This document shows positions 44,501-56,524 of a stretch of 64,000 nt of DNA, piece after piece (the stretch's first letter is position 1; each line of letters opens with the position of its first letter). Under the pieces are notes generated by a model. The model was given only the letters and a program-made list of their open reading frames with translations. It made no database searches and had not been told where the DNA came from. The stretch lies in contig CAUEEP010000927.1 of assembly GCA_958450365.1 (NCBI GenBank), forward strand, positions 868,001-932,000, given 5' to 3'. The position numbers and the translations under genes were made by a program. This DNA comes from Mesorhabditis belari (Eukaryota; Nematoda; Chromadorea; Rhabditida; Rhabditidae).

Positions 44501-47397
44501 AAAAACACAAATTAATCACGAATCGACAAATGATTTAAAATACTTACAAAGCTGATACTTTTGCCGTAAATTAACTGATCTAAATTGTAAATTTAAGTTC
44601 AGAAAAGGTTTTATCAACTGTTTTTAATAGAAATTTCGTTGAATCTCTGAAATAAAATTTAAAAAAAAAATGAAATTAAACACTAGAAATCGAGAATGAA
44701 ATAAAGAATGAAATAAAGAAGAATTATTTCACAACAACTCTGTAAAAGTTGTTGGTTTGAATGTGAATGTGAATGGGGAGAGAAAGGAAAAGAAATTGTA
44801 GAGACTGGTTGTTGTGATCTTTTTCCCTTTTCTCCAACAAATCTAGACCCATTCACACCAGAATTATCCCATTCTCCTGAAGATTTAGTCTACTTTTCAG
44901 CCGGTGTTGGATAAAGTGGTTTGGAAGGGAAAATAGCTTTGAATTGACAGTGGCAAAGAGGTAAGTTTTTGGGGTTTAAGTGCACTTTGTGCTCAAAAGG
45001 TATCCCTTTTAGCGCATTTAATTCATTATTTATAACAAAATTTGTCCAAGGAAAGACAGGAATTCATAAATTTTCAGCTAAAAATGATGAAAAAATGAGG
45101 TCACGTCATTGCTTTCAAAAGTTCTCTGCTTAATTTGAAAAAACAAAAAGAAAAACTGATGAGTAATCATTCGAAATTGAAAAAGATTTCTTTTAAAAAT
45201 AAGCGTTGGCTGATTTGCAAAGAAAAAAAAAGCGATTTTAAATAAAAATCTTTTGTTTTCTATTGGATGTTTTCATTTTAAAGGGACTTTTTTTGAATAG
45301 AAATAGGCTTAAAAGGCTTAAAAGGCTTAAAATTAAATGCTAAATGTTTAAAATGCTTAAAAGCAAATACTAAATGCTTAAAATTAAATGCTAAATGCTT
45401 AAAATTAAATTAATTAAATGCTAACTAGTATAAAGGCTTAAGATTTGAAGAAGAATATGAATTTAAAAGAAATTTATATTATGAATAAGGTGGAAAACAA
45501 AGGTAAGGTAAGGTAAATCATTGAAAAAAACGCCTTTATACTAGTTTAGCATTTGGATAGTATCAAAACTATAGTCATATGTTGGATAGGAATTGGAGAG
45601 GCTGCGTTGGGTCGACTCTCAGCTCTCTGCATACCAAATCACCAAGAATAAGCTAAAGAAGTAAAAGAACTCGATGTACAAAAAAGATCAACTTTATATA
45701 AATAGAATTTAAGTATAGAAAGCTTAAAGATTAAATAAGTTTACAAAAAAGACAATTCAATCATTCTTCTTTCTTTTTTTTGGTGTTATAAACTTGAGCT
45801 TTTCGTTTGGCGCCATTATTCTGGACTGCCTTTGATAGTAAACACTGCAATCGGGAAAAGAGATAATGAACAAATGAACAAAAAAAAAAAGAAATTCTTC
45901 CACATTCTTCAATTTTTAATTTCTAACTGCAAAAAGAATTGTTTTGATCAATGAATAAGTATGTCAAAATGATGGTTCGAATATGGTTCGAATATGGTTC
46001 GAATATAGTTCCAATATGGTTCCAATATGGTTCCAATATCGTTCCGATATGGTTCCAATATGGTTCCAATATGGTTCCTATACCGTCCAGATACGGTTCC
46101 AATATGGTTCCAATATCGTTCAGATACGGTTCCAATATCGTTCCAATATCGTTCCGATATGGTTCCAATATGGTTCGAATATGGTTCCAATATGGTTCGG
46201 ATACGGTTCCAATACGGTTCTAATAAGGTTCCAATATGGTTCAAATATGGTTCCAATATGTAGACTGGTTTTCATTTTCTTAGGCTTCGAATTCTATGTA
46301 TAGTCGAATCTCGTTAATGAACTATGAAAGGGATCCTAAAAACCGTTCACTATTGAGGTTTGATTGGTACTAAATCAACTCAGAGAGATTCTAAAAAATT
46401 CGGTTAATATCAAGGTTCGACTGTGGTTTTGCATCTCATATTTCATTTTTCTAAAAATGCAAAATACATGACACAGCCGGGAGTCGAACCCGGATGTTGT
46501 GGCTTGTAGAGAAGCGCGCTCTCGACTGCGCCACGGAAACAAATTGACTGGCAGCTTTATAAGCCATAAATTTGAGTTAGCAGGTGAAACAAACTTGGAA
46601 ATGAAAACAGGAAATTCAACTCCGAAGAGAAGATCTCGTGAAATCTCGAAATCTCTCAAAAACACAGAAAAAAAGATAAGCACCACTTGAAAATACACAT
46701 AGGCAAATACAAGGGAATGAAGAGAAAGCCGAGTTTTGTGTGTGTGTGTGTGTTTTCCATAATTTCTTTTCTCTCTATCAATCCTTGGGCATGCCCGTGA
46801 ATGGTGAAGTGAAAGGGAGAGGAATTTGATGGATATTTGCACAGCACATGTCTCGCACACAAAGTTTCTCCATAGAAAATGAAGTCTCTAGTCATTATAT
46901 GCAAAACTTGGCTACTCAGAGCTGTGGCTGAACTTAGCTGTATAACCAGAGCTGTGACTTCACTTCAACTAATACTAGCCTGGCATTTTGGTTCAAGGAC
47001 AGTGCTGACCCAAAGCTGAAGTTTGGAATTGTTTCAAGACTAGGAGATTGAACTTAAGAATGGCTTTCTCCAGTTTGGCCAGGACTCTAAATATGCACTC
47101 CTTTCCCCCTTGCAATACCCAATAAATTCCACGCAATGAATATGCGATTTGTCTTTTCTTTTCGCTTTTCTCTTTCTTTTTGATGAATGCTGAATTTTGA
47201 GAGTATGAATCGACTGAATTCGAAACAAAAAGTATACAAAAAATCTTAGAAAACAGTCGGTTTGAAAATTGAGTTAAAGAAGAACAGTTTTTCAATTCAA
47301 ATTTCTTCTTTACTATATAGAAATTTTGTTTATTTTAAAGAAAGAAATTTGCATAGTAATTGGCTATCAGAAATTTTAGAAACAAATTAAAGGTTCG

Positions 47398-47440
<43 letters not shown>

Positions 47441-48458
47441 AAGTAAGAAAGAAAGAAAGAAAGAAAGAAAGAAAACAAGAAAGCAAGAAAGCAAGCAAGA
47501 AAGAAAGAAAGAAAGAAAGAAAGAAATTGATGAACCGATAGAGAATCTTGTCTATTCAAGTATCTTTAGAATAGATAAGTTTAATAAAGCTATTTAATAT
47601 TTGGATTTAAAAATCTACTTAATTGTACCTGATTTCAACGTAACTGTAGCGAAAGACGGTTTTTCTTGGAGATTTCTCGGTGAATGACCACGAATTTGCC
47701 GAAAATTTGTCACTCGTCGATGAGCTGCATCGTTCTGAATAAAATGACAAGAGTGTTTATTAAAAAATAGATTTACTTTTAAAGACTAAAGATCTAAAGG
47801 TTTTCCCTCAAAAATAGCCACTTTCTCCTCACCCAATTGCTCAAATCTCCGTGAAATATCTCAAGGAAATGCTTGGAAAAGGAGAAAAGGTCAAAACACT
47901 GAAAAGAAATGAAAATAACATTGTATATTGCGTAAAACTTAAACACTTTTCCACTTTGCCTAAAACTTAAACACTTTATCCAGTTCTAGAGTAAGTTATC
48001 TAGTTGTTTCAGTCAAAAATTGTTCTATCAATCGATCTTGTTCTTGACAGTTATTGATTTTAAACGATTTCAAATGACTTAAATGAATTCAGCTTTGGTT
48101 TTAAAAGCAATCAGAACTCCTCCACCGTTCTTTTATTCACCACTCATTCACCAAAACATTCAGTATCTATTTTTGAAATCAAAACTATGTTTTGTTCAAA
48201 ACTTTAAAGAAAACAAGCGTTTTGCTCTTGTTCTTGCTTGTTCAAGAGCTCTTGTTTAACTATTTGTGTCAGTTTTTATCAAATTATGACCATTTTTCCC
48301 AACTCACCTTAATGAACGGGTTATCCCTCAGAAAGCCAAAACCCGCATCTCCAGTCATTTCCATTTTAGTGATAAAAGGATTCAAAAGTGTGTCCACACC
48401 GATGGAGGAATAAGAGGGCTTCCTCGGGCCGATCGATTTCACTGAAAATTCAATTGAT
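41584..48458 (-). CDS. Upstream exons of the large scaffold-like gene
   Basis: Exons in phase: 48,308-48,458; 47,629-47,734; 42,964-43,057; 42,538-42,689; then a 26-nt micro-exon 41,584-41,609. They read SIEFSVKSIGPRKPSYSSIG, GFGFLRDNPFIK, EKPSFATVTLKSVQLNRPE, REISRSADPQSHK and AAKKADREERASNGPNS. The micro-exon (ESPNLLVSI) is the only element found that restores phase to the ATG-bearing exon at 40,501. Its donor GTAAGTAG is strong and its acceptor (AGTACAG) is poor in T. If correct, the protein gains 176 residues. The exon at 40,501 starts right after a TTTAG with an ATG, so it may also serve as an internal start or alternative promoter product. The 5' end beyond 48,458 was not found: the first exon listed begins with one base of a split codon. 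Confidence 0.65.
42292..42502. mobile_element. MITE family B, copy B10
   Basis: Nearly full length with a decayed left terminus (CTCTAAAAGTAGTGCACTCC) and an intact right terminus ending TACGGTA. It lies 35 bp from the donor of exon 42,538-42,689. Confidence 0.8.
43754..44400. repeat. Intronic duplicated blocks with TTTTCCCTTTTCTCCAACAA motif
   Basis: ATGCAAAAGCGATAAGAAG to GGGGTAAGTGAAG occurs at 43,757-43,823 and 44,240-44,306. GTTGTGATCTTTTCCCTTTT then CTCCAACAAGAGAA occurs near 43,850, 43,972, 44,352 and 44,808. A 12-bp array, AGAGACTCGGTA (43,872-43,950), has expanded from the end of one copy. All lie in the 4.6-kb intron between exons 43,057 and 47,629. Confidence 0.7.
44010..45442. 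repeat. Pair of ~190-bp direct repeats with AGGCTTAAAA arrays
   Basis: 44,010-44,205 and 45,248-45,442 share ATCTTTTGTTTTCTATTG, GAATAGAAATAGGCTTAAAA and AACTAGTATAAAGGCTTAA. They also share internal units of TTAAATGCTAAATGCTTAAAA that vary in number. Confidence 0.75.
45967..46260. repeat. 11-bp minisatellite
   Basis: About 27 copies of GGTTCCAATAT, with frequent variants (GGTTCGAATAT, CGTTCCGATAT, CGGTTCCAATA). Five overlapping ORFs on both strands are by-products of the repeat. Confidence 0.9.
46471..46540 (-). other. tRNA-like sequence with intact Pol III boxes
   Basis: On the minus strand, TGGCGCAGTCGAGAGCG fits an A box and D arm. CCGGGTTCGACTCCCGG is a perfect T arm with a B box. The presumed acceptor ends (GTTTCCG and CTGTGTC) do not pair, and the anticodon arm closes only four pairs around a six-base loop. 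It is therefore more likely a tRNA pseudogene or SINE head than a working tRNA. It lies in an intron, on the same strand as the large gene. Confidence 0.5.
47398..47525. repeat. (GAAA)n microsatellite
   Basis: About 30 units with a central interruption of GTAA, AACA and AGCA variants, close to exon 47,629-47,734. Confidence 0.95.
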
Positions 48459-48883
48459 CTGGAAAAATGGAAAGGGTAAATAAAACAAGCAAAATGAGCT
48501 GAACCAATGCAATAAAATCGAATCAATTCTGAAAGTAATCGCATCAGAATTGGATAGGGATTGCTTGAATTGAATTACAGCATTGAATTACAGCATTGAA
48601 AGAGACAGCATTGAAAGACAATTACAGCATTGAAACAGACTTTATTTATGGTTATTTTGAGAGATATCAAGAATTGAAATTACAATAATGTCTCGATATA
48701 TTTCCTTGGAATAGATCTTGCACCAAAAAGTTCTTCATGCAAATTCGGATTCATTGATAAACAAATATCAAGACAAAAGTTTGAAATTGAGAGTTTCAAA
48801 GGAGGAAATGGATATTGTTGGATTGATCGATTCATTTCAACCACAATAGCTTTAATTTAATGATGTTTTTTTTTGTAAAAAGC

Positions 48884-49197
48884 TACCGTAAATACTGTAA
48901 TAGTACCCCATCCCCATGATGATGGTGCGGAGTGTTGCGTAGTCTAGCTTTGAACGAGTTTTTCTCGACACTGGTTTAAGCTACAATGCGCGCTTAGGTA
49001 TCAAAAAATAGCTGAAATTCAGGGCTATTTTTTGAAAGTACGGGCGCTTTGAAAAAAATGAAATACTAAAAAACTTTTGCGACTACGCGACTGTACGAGA
49101 GGGGTGCGGTACTATTACAGTATGACGGTGCGGAGTGTTGCGTAATCTAGCTTTGAACGCGTTTCGTAAATACTGTACTATTACAGTATTTACGGTA
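48884..49197. mobile_element. MITE family A, copy A6, rearranged
   Basis: Left terminus TACCGTAAATACTG at 48,884. The element reaches CTATTACAGTA near 49,122, then restarts with GACGGTGCGGAGTGTTGCGT and ends CAGTATTTACGGTA at 49,197. The right part is a second, deleted copy, so one element probably inserted into or recombined with another. Confidence 0.8.
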
Positions 49198-49369
49198 TGT
49201 ATTTAGTTTAATTTATTTAAGCTAGCATCATTTTTCCTGTTCTTTACCAGAGAAACGTTTCAAAGACAGTTATAAATGTTAAAGAAAGGATCAAAATTCG
49301 CATCGATTCTCACTAAAACCAAATATCGGCAGCTAGATTTAGTAAAATTTTAAAACTGTGAATCTTCTC

Positions 49370-49606
49370 TGCCGCTTTTCGGGCGTCACTATGCTCAAAT
49401 CTTTTGGATCAATTTTTCCTTAAATTGGCTTTTCCTTTGGCTTTATTTTTGCTACAAATTTTACATTCTTAAATAATCAAAAGTTTAAATTGATCCTTTA
49501 CTTCAAGGCAAAGTCCTCTTTTAATAAAACTTCTAAGTCAAGCTGAAATACTCAACGTTATTGCAACCTTGCAAAAGATTTGAGCATAGTGACGCCCAAA
49601 AAGCGG
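49370..49606. repeat. Inverted repeat, 35-bp arms
   Basis: GCCGCTTTTCGGGCGTCACT-ATGCTCAAATCTTTT at 49,370-49,404 is answered by its reverse complement at 49,571-49,606, with one or two mismatches. The ~165-bp loop has no ORF. Confidence 0.75.
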
Positions 49607-50110
49607 CTTATAAAAATTCAAAATTCAAAATTTCAACTTGATAATTCTTATACTATTTGCTCATTCTCTTCTTACCATTTCAAAATGAAATTCTTCAAAA
49701 CGATTCATCGATACACAAACAAAGATTGCACAAAGATGGGAATTGGAATGAAATGTGATGGAAAAGAAAGTGTTTCAGGCAAGGAATCAGCAATAGACAG
49801 TGAATCGGATGGATGACACATCGATGGAAAGGAAAGTTGGGCAGGAAACAATCACAAGACATTCTTAGAGCAACATCAATGGCGTTTTTTGCTGTCAAGA
49901 TCAAAATGTTAACAAGATTTACAGGAATGGACTGTGTTAACAAGATTTACAGGACTGTGTAGTATAACTTTTATCCAAAGCTGCTTGAAGATAACAAAAC
50001 TTTAAAAAAAAAAGCTTGTTCTAAGCCCTAAAACAAGCTGAATATTAGATGAGTAAGTCTTAGCGCAAATGTTGACCCATGTGCACTTTTTGGTGTCGGT
50101 TTTTGGGGAG

Positions 50111-50500
50111 AGTGCTTTGCTGGGTGTGAAAGAAGAGATCCCGGGGGAGCTTTCCCAAAGAAATATTGAGCTTTGTGGCTTGCTTCACTGAAAACACGCA
50201 AAAAAAGATGTACAGGATGTCCTAAAGAAAACAGAATTAAACTCGGATTTCGAAAAGGTTAAAGTGGTAGGTTCGTTTCCATTTGGAGCATGAGTGATTT
50301 GAGTCAAAAATTGGTACTCTATAGCTGTAACTGTACTTTGTGCTTTGCTGGGTGTGAAAGAAGAGATCCCGGGGGAGCTTTCCCAAAGAAATATTGAGCT
50401 TTGTGGCTTGCTTCACTGAAAACACGCAAAAAAGATGTACAGGATGTGCCAAAAAAAAACAGAATTCAACTCGAAAAGGTTAAAGTGGTAGTTTTGGTGT
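50111..50500. repeat. Direct duplication, ~110 bp
   Basis: GTGCTTTGCTGGGTGTGAAA through GATCCCGGGGGAGCTTTCCC to AAAGATGTACAGGATGT occurs at 50,111-50,220 and 50,339-50,447. The flanking AAAGGTTAAAGTGGTAG is duplicated as well. Confidence 0.8.
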
Positions 50501-50817
50501 GAAAAATTTCGTTTTTAATATTCCAATTATTGCCTAAATCGATTTCTTTTACCTGAGTCGAAGCGATAAAACCAGGAATAGTATTTCTATTTGATTATCC
50601 ATTGATACAGCTCTTGAAAATCCTATGATCAATTTTTAATGTCAAAATTTTGTTGATCTATTTTCTCAAACTTTTGTACATTTCAAAATTATTCAATTGG
50701 CTCGTAAAGCGATAAAAGAAACCGGTTTAAGCAGTAATCCATTCTTGGCAATAAATTCTTGGAAAGGAGAAGAGAGATGAGGGGAAAGATCTGGATCAAA
50801 TACCATATAGGACCTTG

Positions 50818-51110
50818 AAGAGAGTTTGGAATAATGGGAATCTACAACAAAGAAGGTAAGAAGGGGAGATCAGACTCCTTTCCTCAAGACATCTTCTCTC
50901 TGCAGATTCCTGCTGAGTCTGCAAAGAGAAGATTTCTGGGGGAAAGGAGGAGAAAAGAGAAAAGAAAAGAAGGAGATCATCCTCTCGCTTATGACTCTTT
51001 CACCTTACTATTAGCTTGGTTCTATTGGAATAATGGGAATATACAACAAAGAAGGTAAGAAGGGGAGATCAGAGTCTGATCTGAGTCTGATCTCCCCTTC
51101 TAAAAGTGTA
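50818..51110. repeat. Duplicated block with nested hairpins
   Basis: TTGGAATAATGGGAAT to ACAACAAAGAAGGTAAGAAG occurs at 50,826-50,866 and 51,025-51,065. Each copy is followed by a short hairpin: ATCTTCTCTCTGCAGA/TCTGCAAAGAGAAGAT at 50,891-50,933, and GGAGATCAGAGTCTGATCTG at 51,063-51,095. Confidence 0.7.
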
Positions 51111-51604
51111 AACACATCTCCTAGTACACTTAGATGCAAGAGCTTACTGCAATGAGTGCAAAGGTTCGTTTCAATTTTGAGCATGAGTGATTTGAGCTGG
51201 TACTGTAGCTGTAAGTGTACTTTTGCTTAGTTAGATGCAAACACAGCCTTTCTGTTGCACTCAATTTATGCTCAATATCAAGTTAAGTGTCAGAGAGTTC
51301 AGAAAAGGTTTGTTGTTTTAACTTTTTGAATTCAAAATGCCTCTTATTGGTTTTAGAGTGATCAAACTTTATATGAAAATTATTGAAAACAACAATGGAT
51401 TTGTTCGTCATATGGATAAAAGAAGTACAGAAATAAGAAAACATTTCTAGAATTACACTGGATTAAGAGTTCGTGCTGAGATCTTACAAAGAAGTGGAGG
51501 ATGAGTTCCCTCAGAGATCCCCTCTCCTTTTTAGATTCAACCCGCAACAATACCTTCTCTGCCAACCTCTCTTTTTCCTCGTTTCTTGTTCTTTTTCTTA
51601 AAAA

Positions 51605-52095
51605 ATCTTCTAACTACAGGTGTTCCGCTGAATTGTGGCTAATTTCTTAAAACAGGTTATCGGCATGGGAACGGGTTAACGGGACTTCTGTTTTTGAATC
51701 GTAATAGGAGAAAACTTCACGGAATTGGAAGAGAGAAGTTTCAGATAGGATAAAGAATTTTAATTTTAGAGTACTTATCTCTTTATCTTATCCAAATACT
51801 CTCTACACACTGAACAAAATAAACAAACAAGAATGGCGTAACTGTAAAAACCAAAATCACAGCAGACATTCAAAATCTTCTAACTACAGGTGTTCCGATG
51901 AATTGTGGCTAATTTCTTAGAACAGGTTATCCTCAGACTTGTGTTTTTGAATTGTAATAGGAGGAATAGAAGAAAACTTCACGGAATTGGAAGAGAGAAG
52001 TTTCAGATAAGATAAAGAGATAAATACACACTGAACAAAATAAACAAACAAGAATGGCGTAACTGTAAAAATCAAAATGACAGCAGACATTGTTG
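51605..52095. repeat. Tandem duplication, unit about 260 bp
   Basis: AATCTTCTAACTACAGGTGT through GAAAACTTCACGGAATTGG to AACAAGAATGGCGTAACTG is present at 51,605-51,868 and again at 51,871-52,091. The second copy has small deletions. Confidence 0.8.
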
Positions 52096-52654
52096 GACAG
52101 CTCAGGCTAAGAAATTGTAAGCAGAAATTTGAATGGCTAAACCAATCAGGTACACTCGGTATTCAAAAGGCTTACTTTGCACATTACAGAAAAATTCTTT
52201 AAAACTGCTTTCAATTCAATTCAACTCACAAGCATCAATTGCAAAGCTAAAGCTTCATAAACTAAAGCTCAACATTGCTAAGAGCATTGCCAAATACAAA
52301 TGGAGTGTCCAACCCAATTGGACATCAATAGAAATATATGGGAAAGTTCTCACGGATATTCAGAGAGCGCGATCCTCTCCTTACCCCTTCACCCGATCCC
52401 TTACTCTCCTTGTTTCCCCCAAAAGTACCCGTTTCCCTCTTTTCTCCCCCATTTTTCCCTTGAAACGATCCTGTCTAAACTCTTTTGTTTCCCCTTTTCT
52501 TGTGGAAAGATTGCCACTTGAGGCAACGAATTAGTGGATGTGAAATGGAGAGATTCAAAGAGGAGAATTGAAAGCAAGATTTGTAAGAAATGTTTGGATG
52601 AAAAGGGAGCAAATTTATAAAATGGATAGATTTGATCAAACCATAAGGAATTAT

Positions 52655-52740
52655 TGGGTAAAAGGAAGTTAAAAGGTAAAAGGAAGCTAAAAGATAAAAG
52701 GAAGCTAAAAGGTAAAAGGAAGGTAAAAGGAAGGAAAGCT
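52655..52740. repeat. Polypurine tandem repeat
   Basis: About six copies of AGGTAAAAGGAAGCTAAA-type units. Confidence 0.7.
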
Positions 52741-55309
52741 TGTCAAATAAAAAAAAAAGCTGGATAAGCTTATAGTAATCCAAAGCTAGCTATTAGTTAA
52801 AACTTGCCAAAACAAAGTACAAAGAAGATATCGAAAAGTGCGTTGAGTTGAACGGGGGTGTGAACTTGAGAGAAAGAGATGAGTTTGGACAAATATTTGT
52901 ACCGGTTGGATCTCTCACTTGAATCAAGTGAAGCTCTTCAGTGGAACAAAAGGAATACCCTGTTCTGAAGTTGAAAAATTTCAAGAATAAAGGAAAGGTA
53001 GATTGTTGAGAAAACTTATAATTCGGAAACAAAAGGTTTATAAAAGTTGTCATTTTAATCAGCTGGATAGAGTTTAGAAAATATTGAGATGAGAGTATGT
53101 AGAAAATGTTCTTGTTTAAGGTATTTGGCATAAATTCAGAATCCTAACATTCTTTCATCAGTTTAGAGATTAAATTCGATAGATAAGTTCTGGAAAGTAG
53201 AAAAAACAAATATTTTATTGTGTCTAACTTGGGTAAGATCATGCTTGAAACTAAAATGAATGCTAAACAAAACAAAACAAAACAAACGAAATCCCAAATG
53301 CTAAAGTGCAAATAATCAGCTGAAGGGGGAGAAAAGAAGAAAAGAAAATAGAAAAGGAAGAAAGAAAAGAAAAGAAAGAGTGAAGTGGAATGGAGTGAGT
53401 GTTATCGACCTTTCCTTGAAGAGATTGGAGATGATCGGATAGAAAAAAGAGATGGGGAAAGGGAATCATTGTGGAGGAGAAGCCCGTCTAGGCGAGTTTT
53501 CAGTGTTCCGATCACAGGTGAGTCATGAGAGAAAGGAAAAGGAATGCCAAGGTACGCACTGGTGTCATTTTATCTAAACGTATCATTTTCTTGGCTGAAT
53601 GGTGTTTAGTAGAGAGTATTTGGGCAATTCCAAATGGCTTACTTCTTGCTTGGGGTAGCGCAGGACTAACAATAAAGTGCTGTACTGTTTCAATTCTTCC
53701 AGTATTGCGTTGCAAAATGCAAAACTAGAGCTTTACAATATCTACGAGAAGCTGATTGAATAAAGAAGCTGGTTGAATCAATTTAACATTGAGAGTAATG
53801 ATCAAGTGCTCATAGACTTATACACTAAACACCATTCAGCTACAATTGATGTGTAAAGACAAAGGTTTAACTAAGGTAAATGGGTAAAGGATCAGCTTCA
53901 AATCAATACAGAAACTTGTCCTGAACACTAGAAATTCATGTTCATTTGCCTTTTCAGGTGGAAGACAAACGTTGGCGAAAGAAAGGTACGGGAAGTTGTG
54001 AAGAGGGTGTGAATAGGTGAAGAAGAGAAAGAGAAGGGGAGGGCCTACCCCAAATAGCAGCGATAGGAACGAGTCCTTGGACACCCTTGAAAAGACACCA
54101 AAGCGGACAATGAAAACAGAAAGATTGGGTGGGGACAAGTTGTGGTATTCACAATGATCGAAAGAAAGCATGGAAGTTGTGGGGAGTCTAGAACGGGTAA
54201 TGAAATCAAATTTGCTTGTCAAGATTGGATGAGTTGATGAATCCAACACAACGAGGGAATGTCGATCATTATGCTTACAATATATACAATTAACTCTAGG
54301 AAGAAGTCAGCTTGATTCTGATTCAATTTTTCTACAACATTTACATCAATCTATAGACTTGCGATGAAATGAACTGGATAAAAGACTCAAAATGTCTAAA
54401 CAAGTCACAGAAGCTCACGAAGTACTAGGTCGTTCTTCAAATCCTTGCCTCTCATCTATAAATATTCTCCTTTCTCTCCAAAAAGTGTTCTCTTTATTTC
54501 CTTTGATCTTTTTAGGTCACTTAGGGACCTTCCGGTCATGGCCGTCTTTTCTTTTCTTTCTTTTCTCCATTTTCTTTTCCCTCAAAGTCGAGCACCCATT
54601 TCCGCACCCTTTTAAGTAAATTTGCGTGCCAGCTAGCCATAGCGCTCGATATTTAGAATTAGAATATAGAATGAAATCGTAAATGTAGAGAGATTAAGGT
54701 AATACTTGACAATGCGAAAGAATAGCTGAAAATCTAGGATTGTTAACTGGCTTCTAGAAAATCTAGGATTGTTCACGGTCGCTGCAAATATAACTAAAGG
54801 CAATTCTAAGCAAAAAAGATAAAATATTCTCAAAACTCATAAAAATCGCCTCGTAGCTTTCCCGGGTAAATCCAAGTGTCCACAAAAACGATGAATTCTT
54901 GATGAGTTCTTTTCATTCGGAATTGGCTCTTTGCCTAAAGACTCCCTCAAAAAAAACCTCAAACAAATGAATCCAAATCGGGGCAGATTTTATGTCGATT
55001 CACTCGCTCTTTCTCTTCGCAATGAGTAAATGAATGACAAAAAAAAGCAGAAAACAAGCAAATGCCATGAAATGAATAGCTGGGATCGCTCTCTTTTTTT
55101 TGAATCGGCAGCTGGGTGATGAGCAGATGAGATTCAAATGAATGGATGAGCAAAGAAACGCCAAAACCCAAAGAATATTGATGCTGGTATTGAAATTTAG
55201 GAAAATACTTTGGATACTGGAACCGATCAAATCGCGAAATTGACAAATTAGATATATTTTCCTGTAACACTTGACAAAAGCAGGTGGATGAAGGGGATAA
55301 AGAATGTTA

Positions 55310-55415
55310 GCAGCAAGTGGATAAAGTAGAGCAAGTGGATAAAGTAGAGCAAGTGGATAAAGTGGAGCAAGTGGATAAAGTGGAGCAAGTGGATAAAGTG
55401 GAGCAAGTGGATAAA
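55310..55415. repeat. 18-bp tandem repeat
   Basis: Six copies of GCAAGTGGATAAAGTAGA/GTGGA. The last joins a repeat of the leading AAAGAATGTTAGCA. Confidence 0.85.
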
Positions 55416-56448
55416 GAATGTTAGCATTCTGAATTTATTCCAAATACCTTAAAAGGTTTAACAAGAACATTTTCTACATACTCTCATCTCAATATTTTCT
55501 AAAATCTATCCAGCTGATCGTTTTCAATCTCAGATTTCTGGATCTTTCTCTGCTTTCTTATTTCACCATTTCTTGGCCATTCAGTGAACCGGATCTTTTT
55601 CATGTGGACAGGCTGATAGGCTCAATGGAAAGGCTGGAACTGTCCCGACTTTTTTCCCAATTATTTCCTCATTTATCCTCCGCAATGTTTACACATCAAA
55701 TTAAGGCGATTTATTTTTTTGTCGTCATTTCAACATGATCAAAGAGTACAATGGGGGAAATGTTCAAACAATAAGTGACTGGGTTTATACAGTAACTTTT
55801 ATACTATGAGATCTGAGGTACTGTATTTCTGCTAGGATACAGTTTTCCTTAAACTTAAATCTAACGACGTTCAAGTACTCCTTGAATGAATCTTATTATC
55901 AGACCTGTAGCCAGAGATTACAAGCCGATACTTGCAACTTTTACTGTACAATGGAAATCCATTGCATTTTTAGTTTTGATGTTATGATTTCACTTTTAAG
56001 GTCAGGAATACTTGTTTGCATCAGCATGGTGTTATTGGGGGTGGAACCGGACTACTCTCATTTTATGTAAAGAAAAGAGTTGGGGGAAAAGGTGAAAAGT
56101 CAAAAAAAAAAGACAGAGAAAAAGAAATTGTATCAGAATTTCTATAGAAATTGTAGAAATTTTAAAAAAAATACCGACTGGGGCTACCAGTGGTGAATTT
56201 ATCGCATACACGAAATATATCAATCACAATACAACGACACACACAATACTAGGCTATATCTTAACTTAATGACAGACGGCTCCCTAACCCTAAGCTCAAT
56301 GGGGAATTAAATAGCTTTTTTGGTGGTGAAGGGAAGATGACGATGAAGGAGTGGCTTGTCACTTTAAAGAACTGGGGCCACAACCACCAGACTGCCCTCC
56401 AGAAAACCTCTCAACCCGAAGGGAAAGGAAATCCGAAGGGGGTGACCA

Positions 56449-56524
56449 TGTCGCATGTGGGGTTCGAACCCTCGACCTTCCGATTAAGATAAAAGACACT
56501 TAACCAGTCAGTCACACGTGCTAT
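56449..56524 (-). other. tRNA-like sequence (possible SINE head)
   Basis: On the minus strand, GTGTGACTGACTGGTTAAGTG gives an A box and D loop, and GGTCGAGGGTTCGAACCCC gives a T arm with a perfect B box. The acceptor stem CACGTGT/ACATGCG pairs at most positions, but the anticodon stem does not form. It shares order and several words with 1,994-2,063. It is more likely a mobile tRNA-derived unit than a working tRNA. Confidence 0.5.

Noticed and set aside
45923..46303. Five overlapping ORFs with repeated Tyr-Gly-Ser or Glu-Pro-Tyr patterns
   Set aside because: Products of the 11-bp tandem repeat in several frames.
46375..46860. 161-codon minus-strand ORF
   Set aside because: It overlaps the tRNA-like unit and a GT microsatellite, with no protein-like conservation visible.
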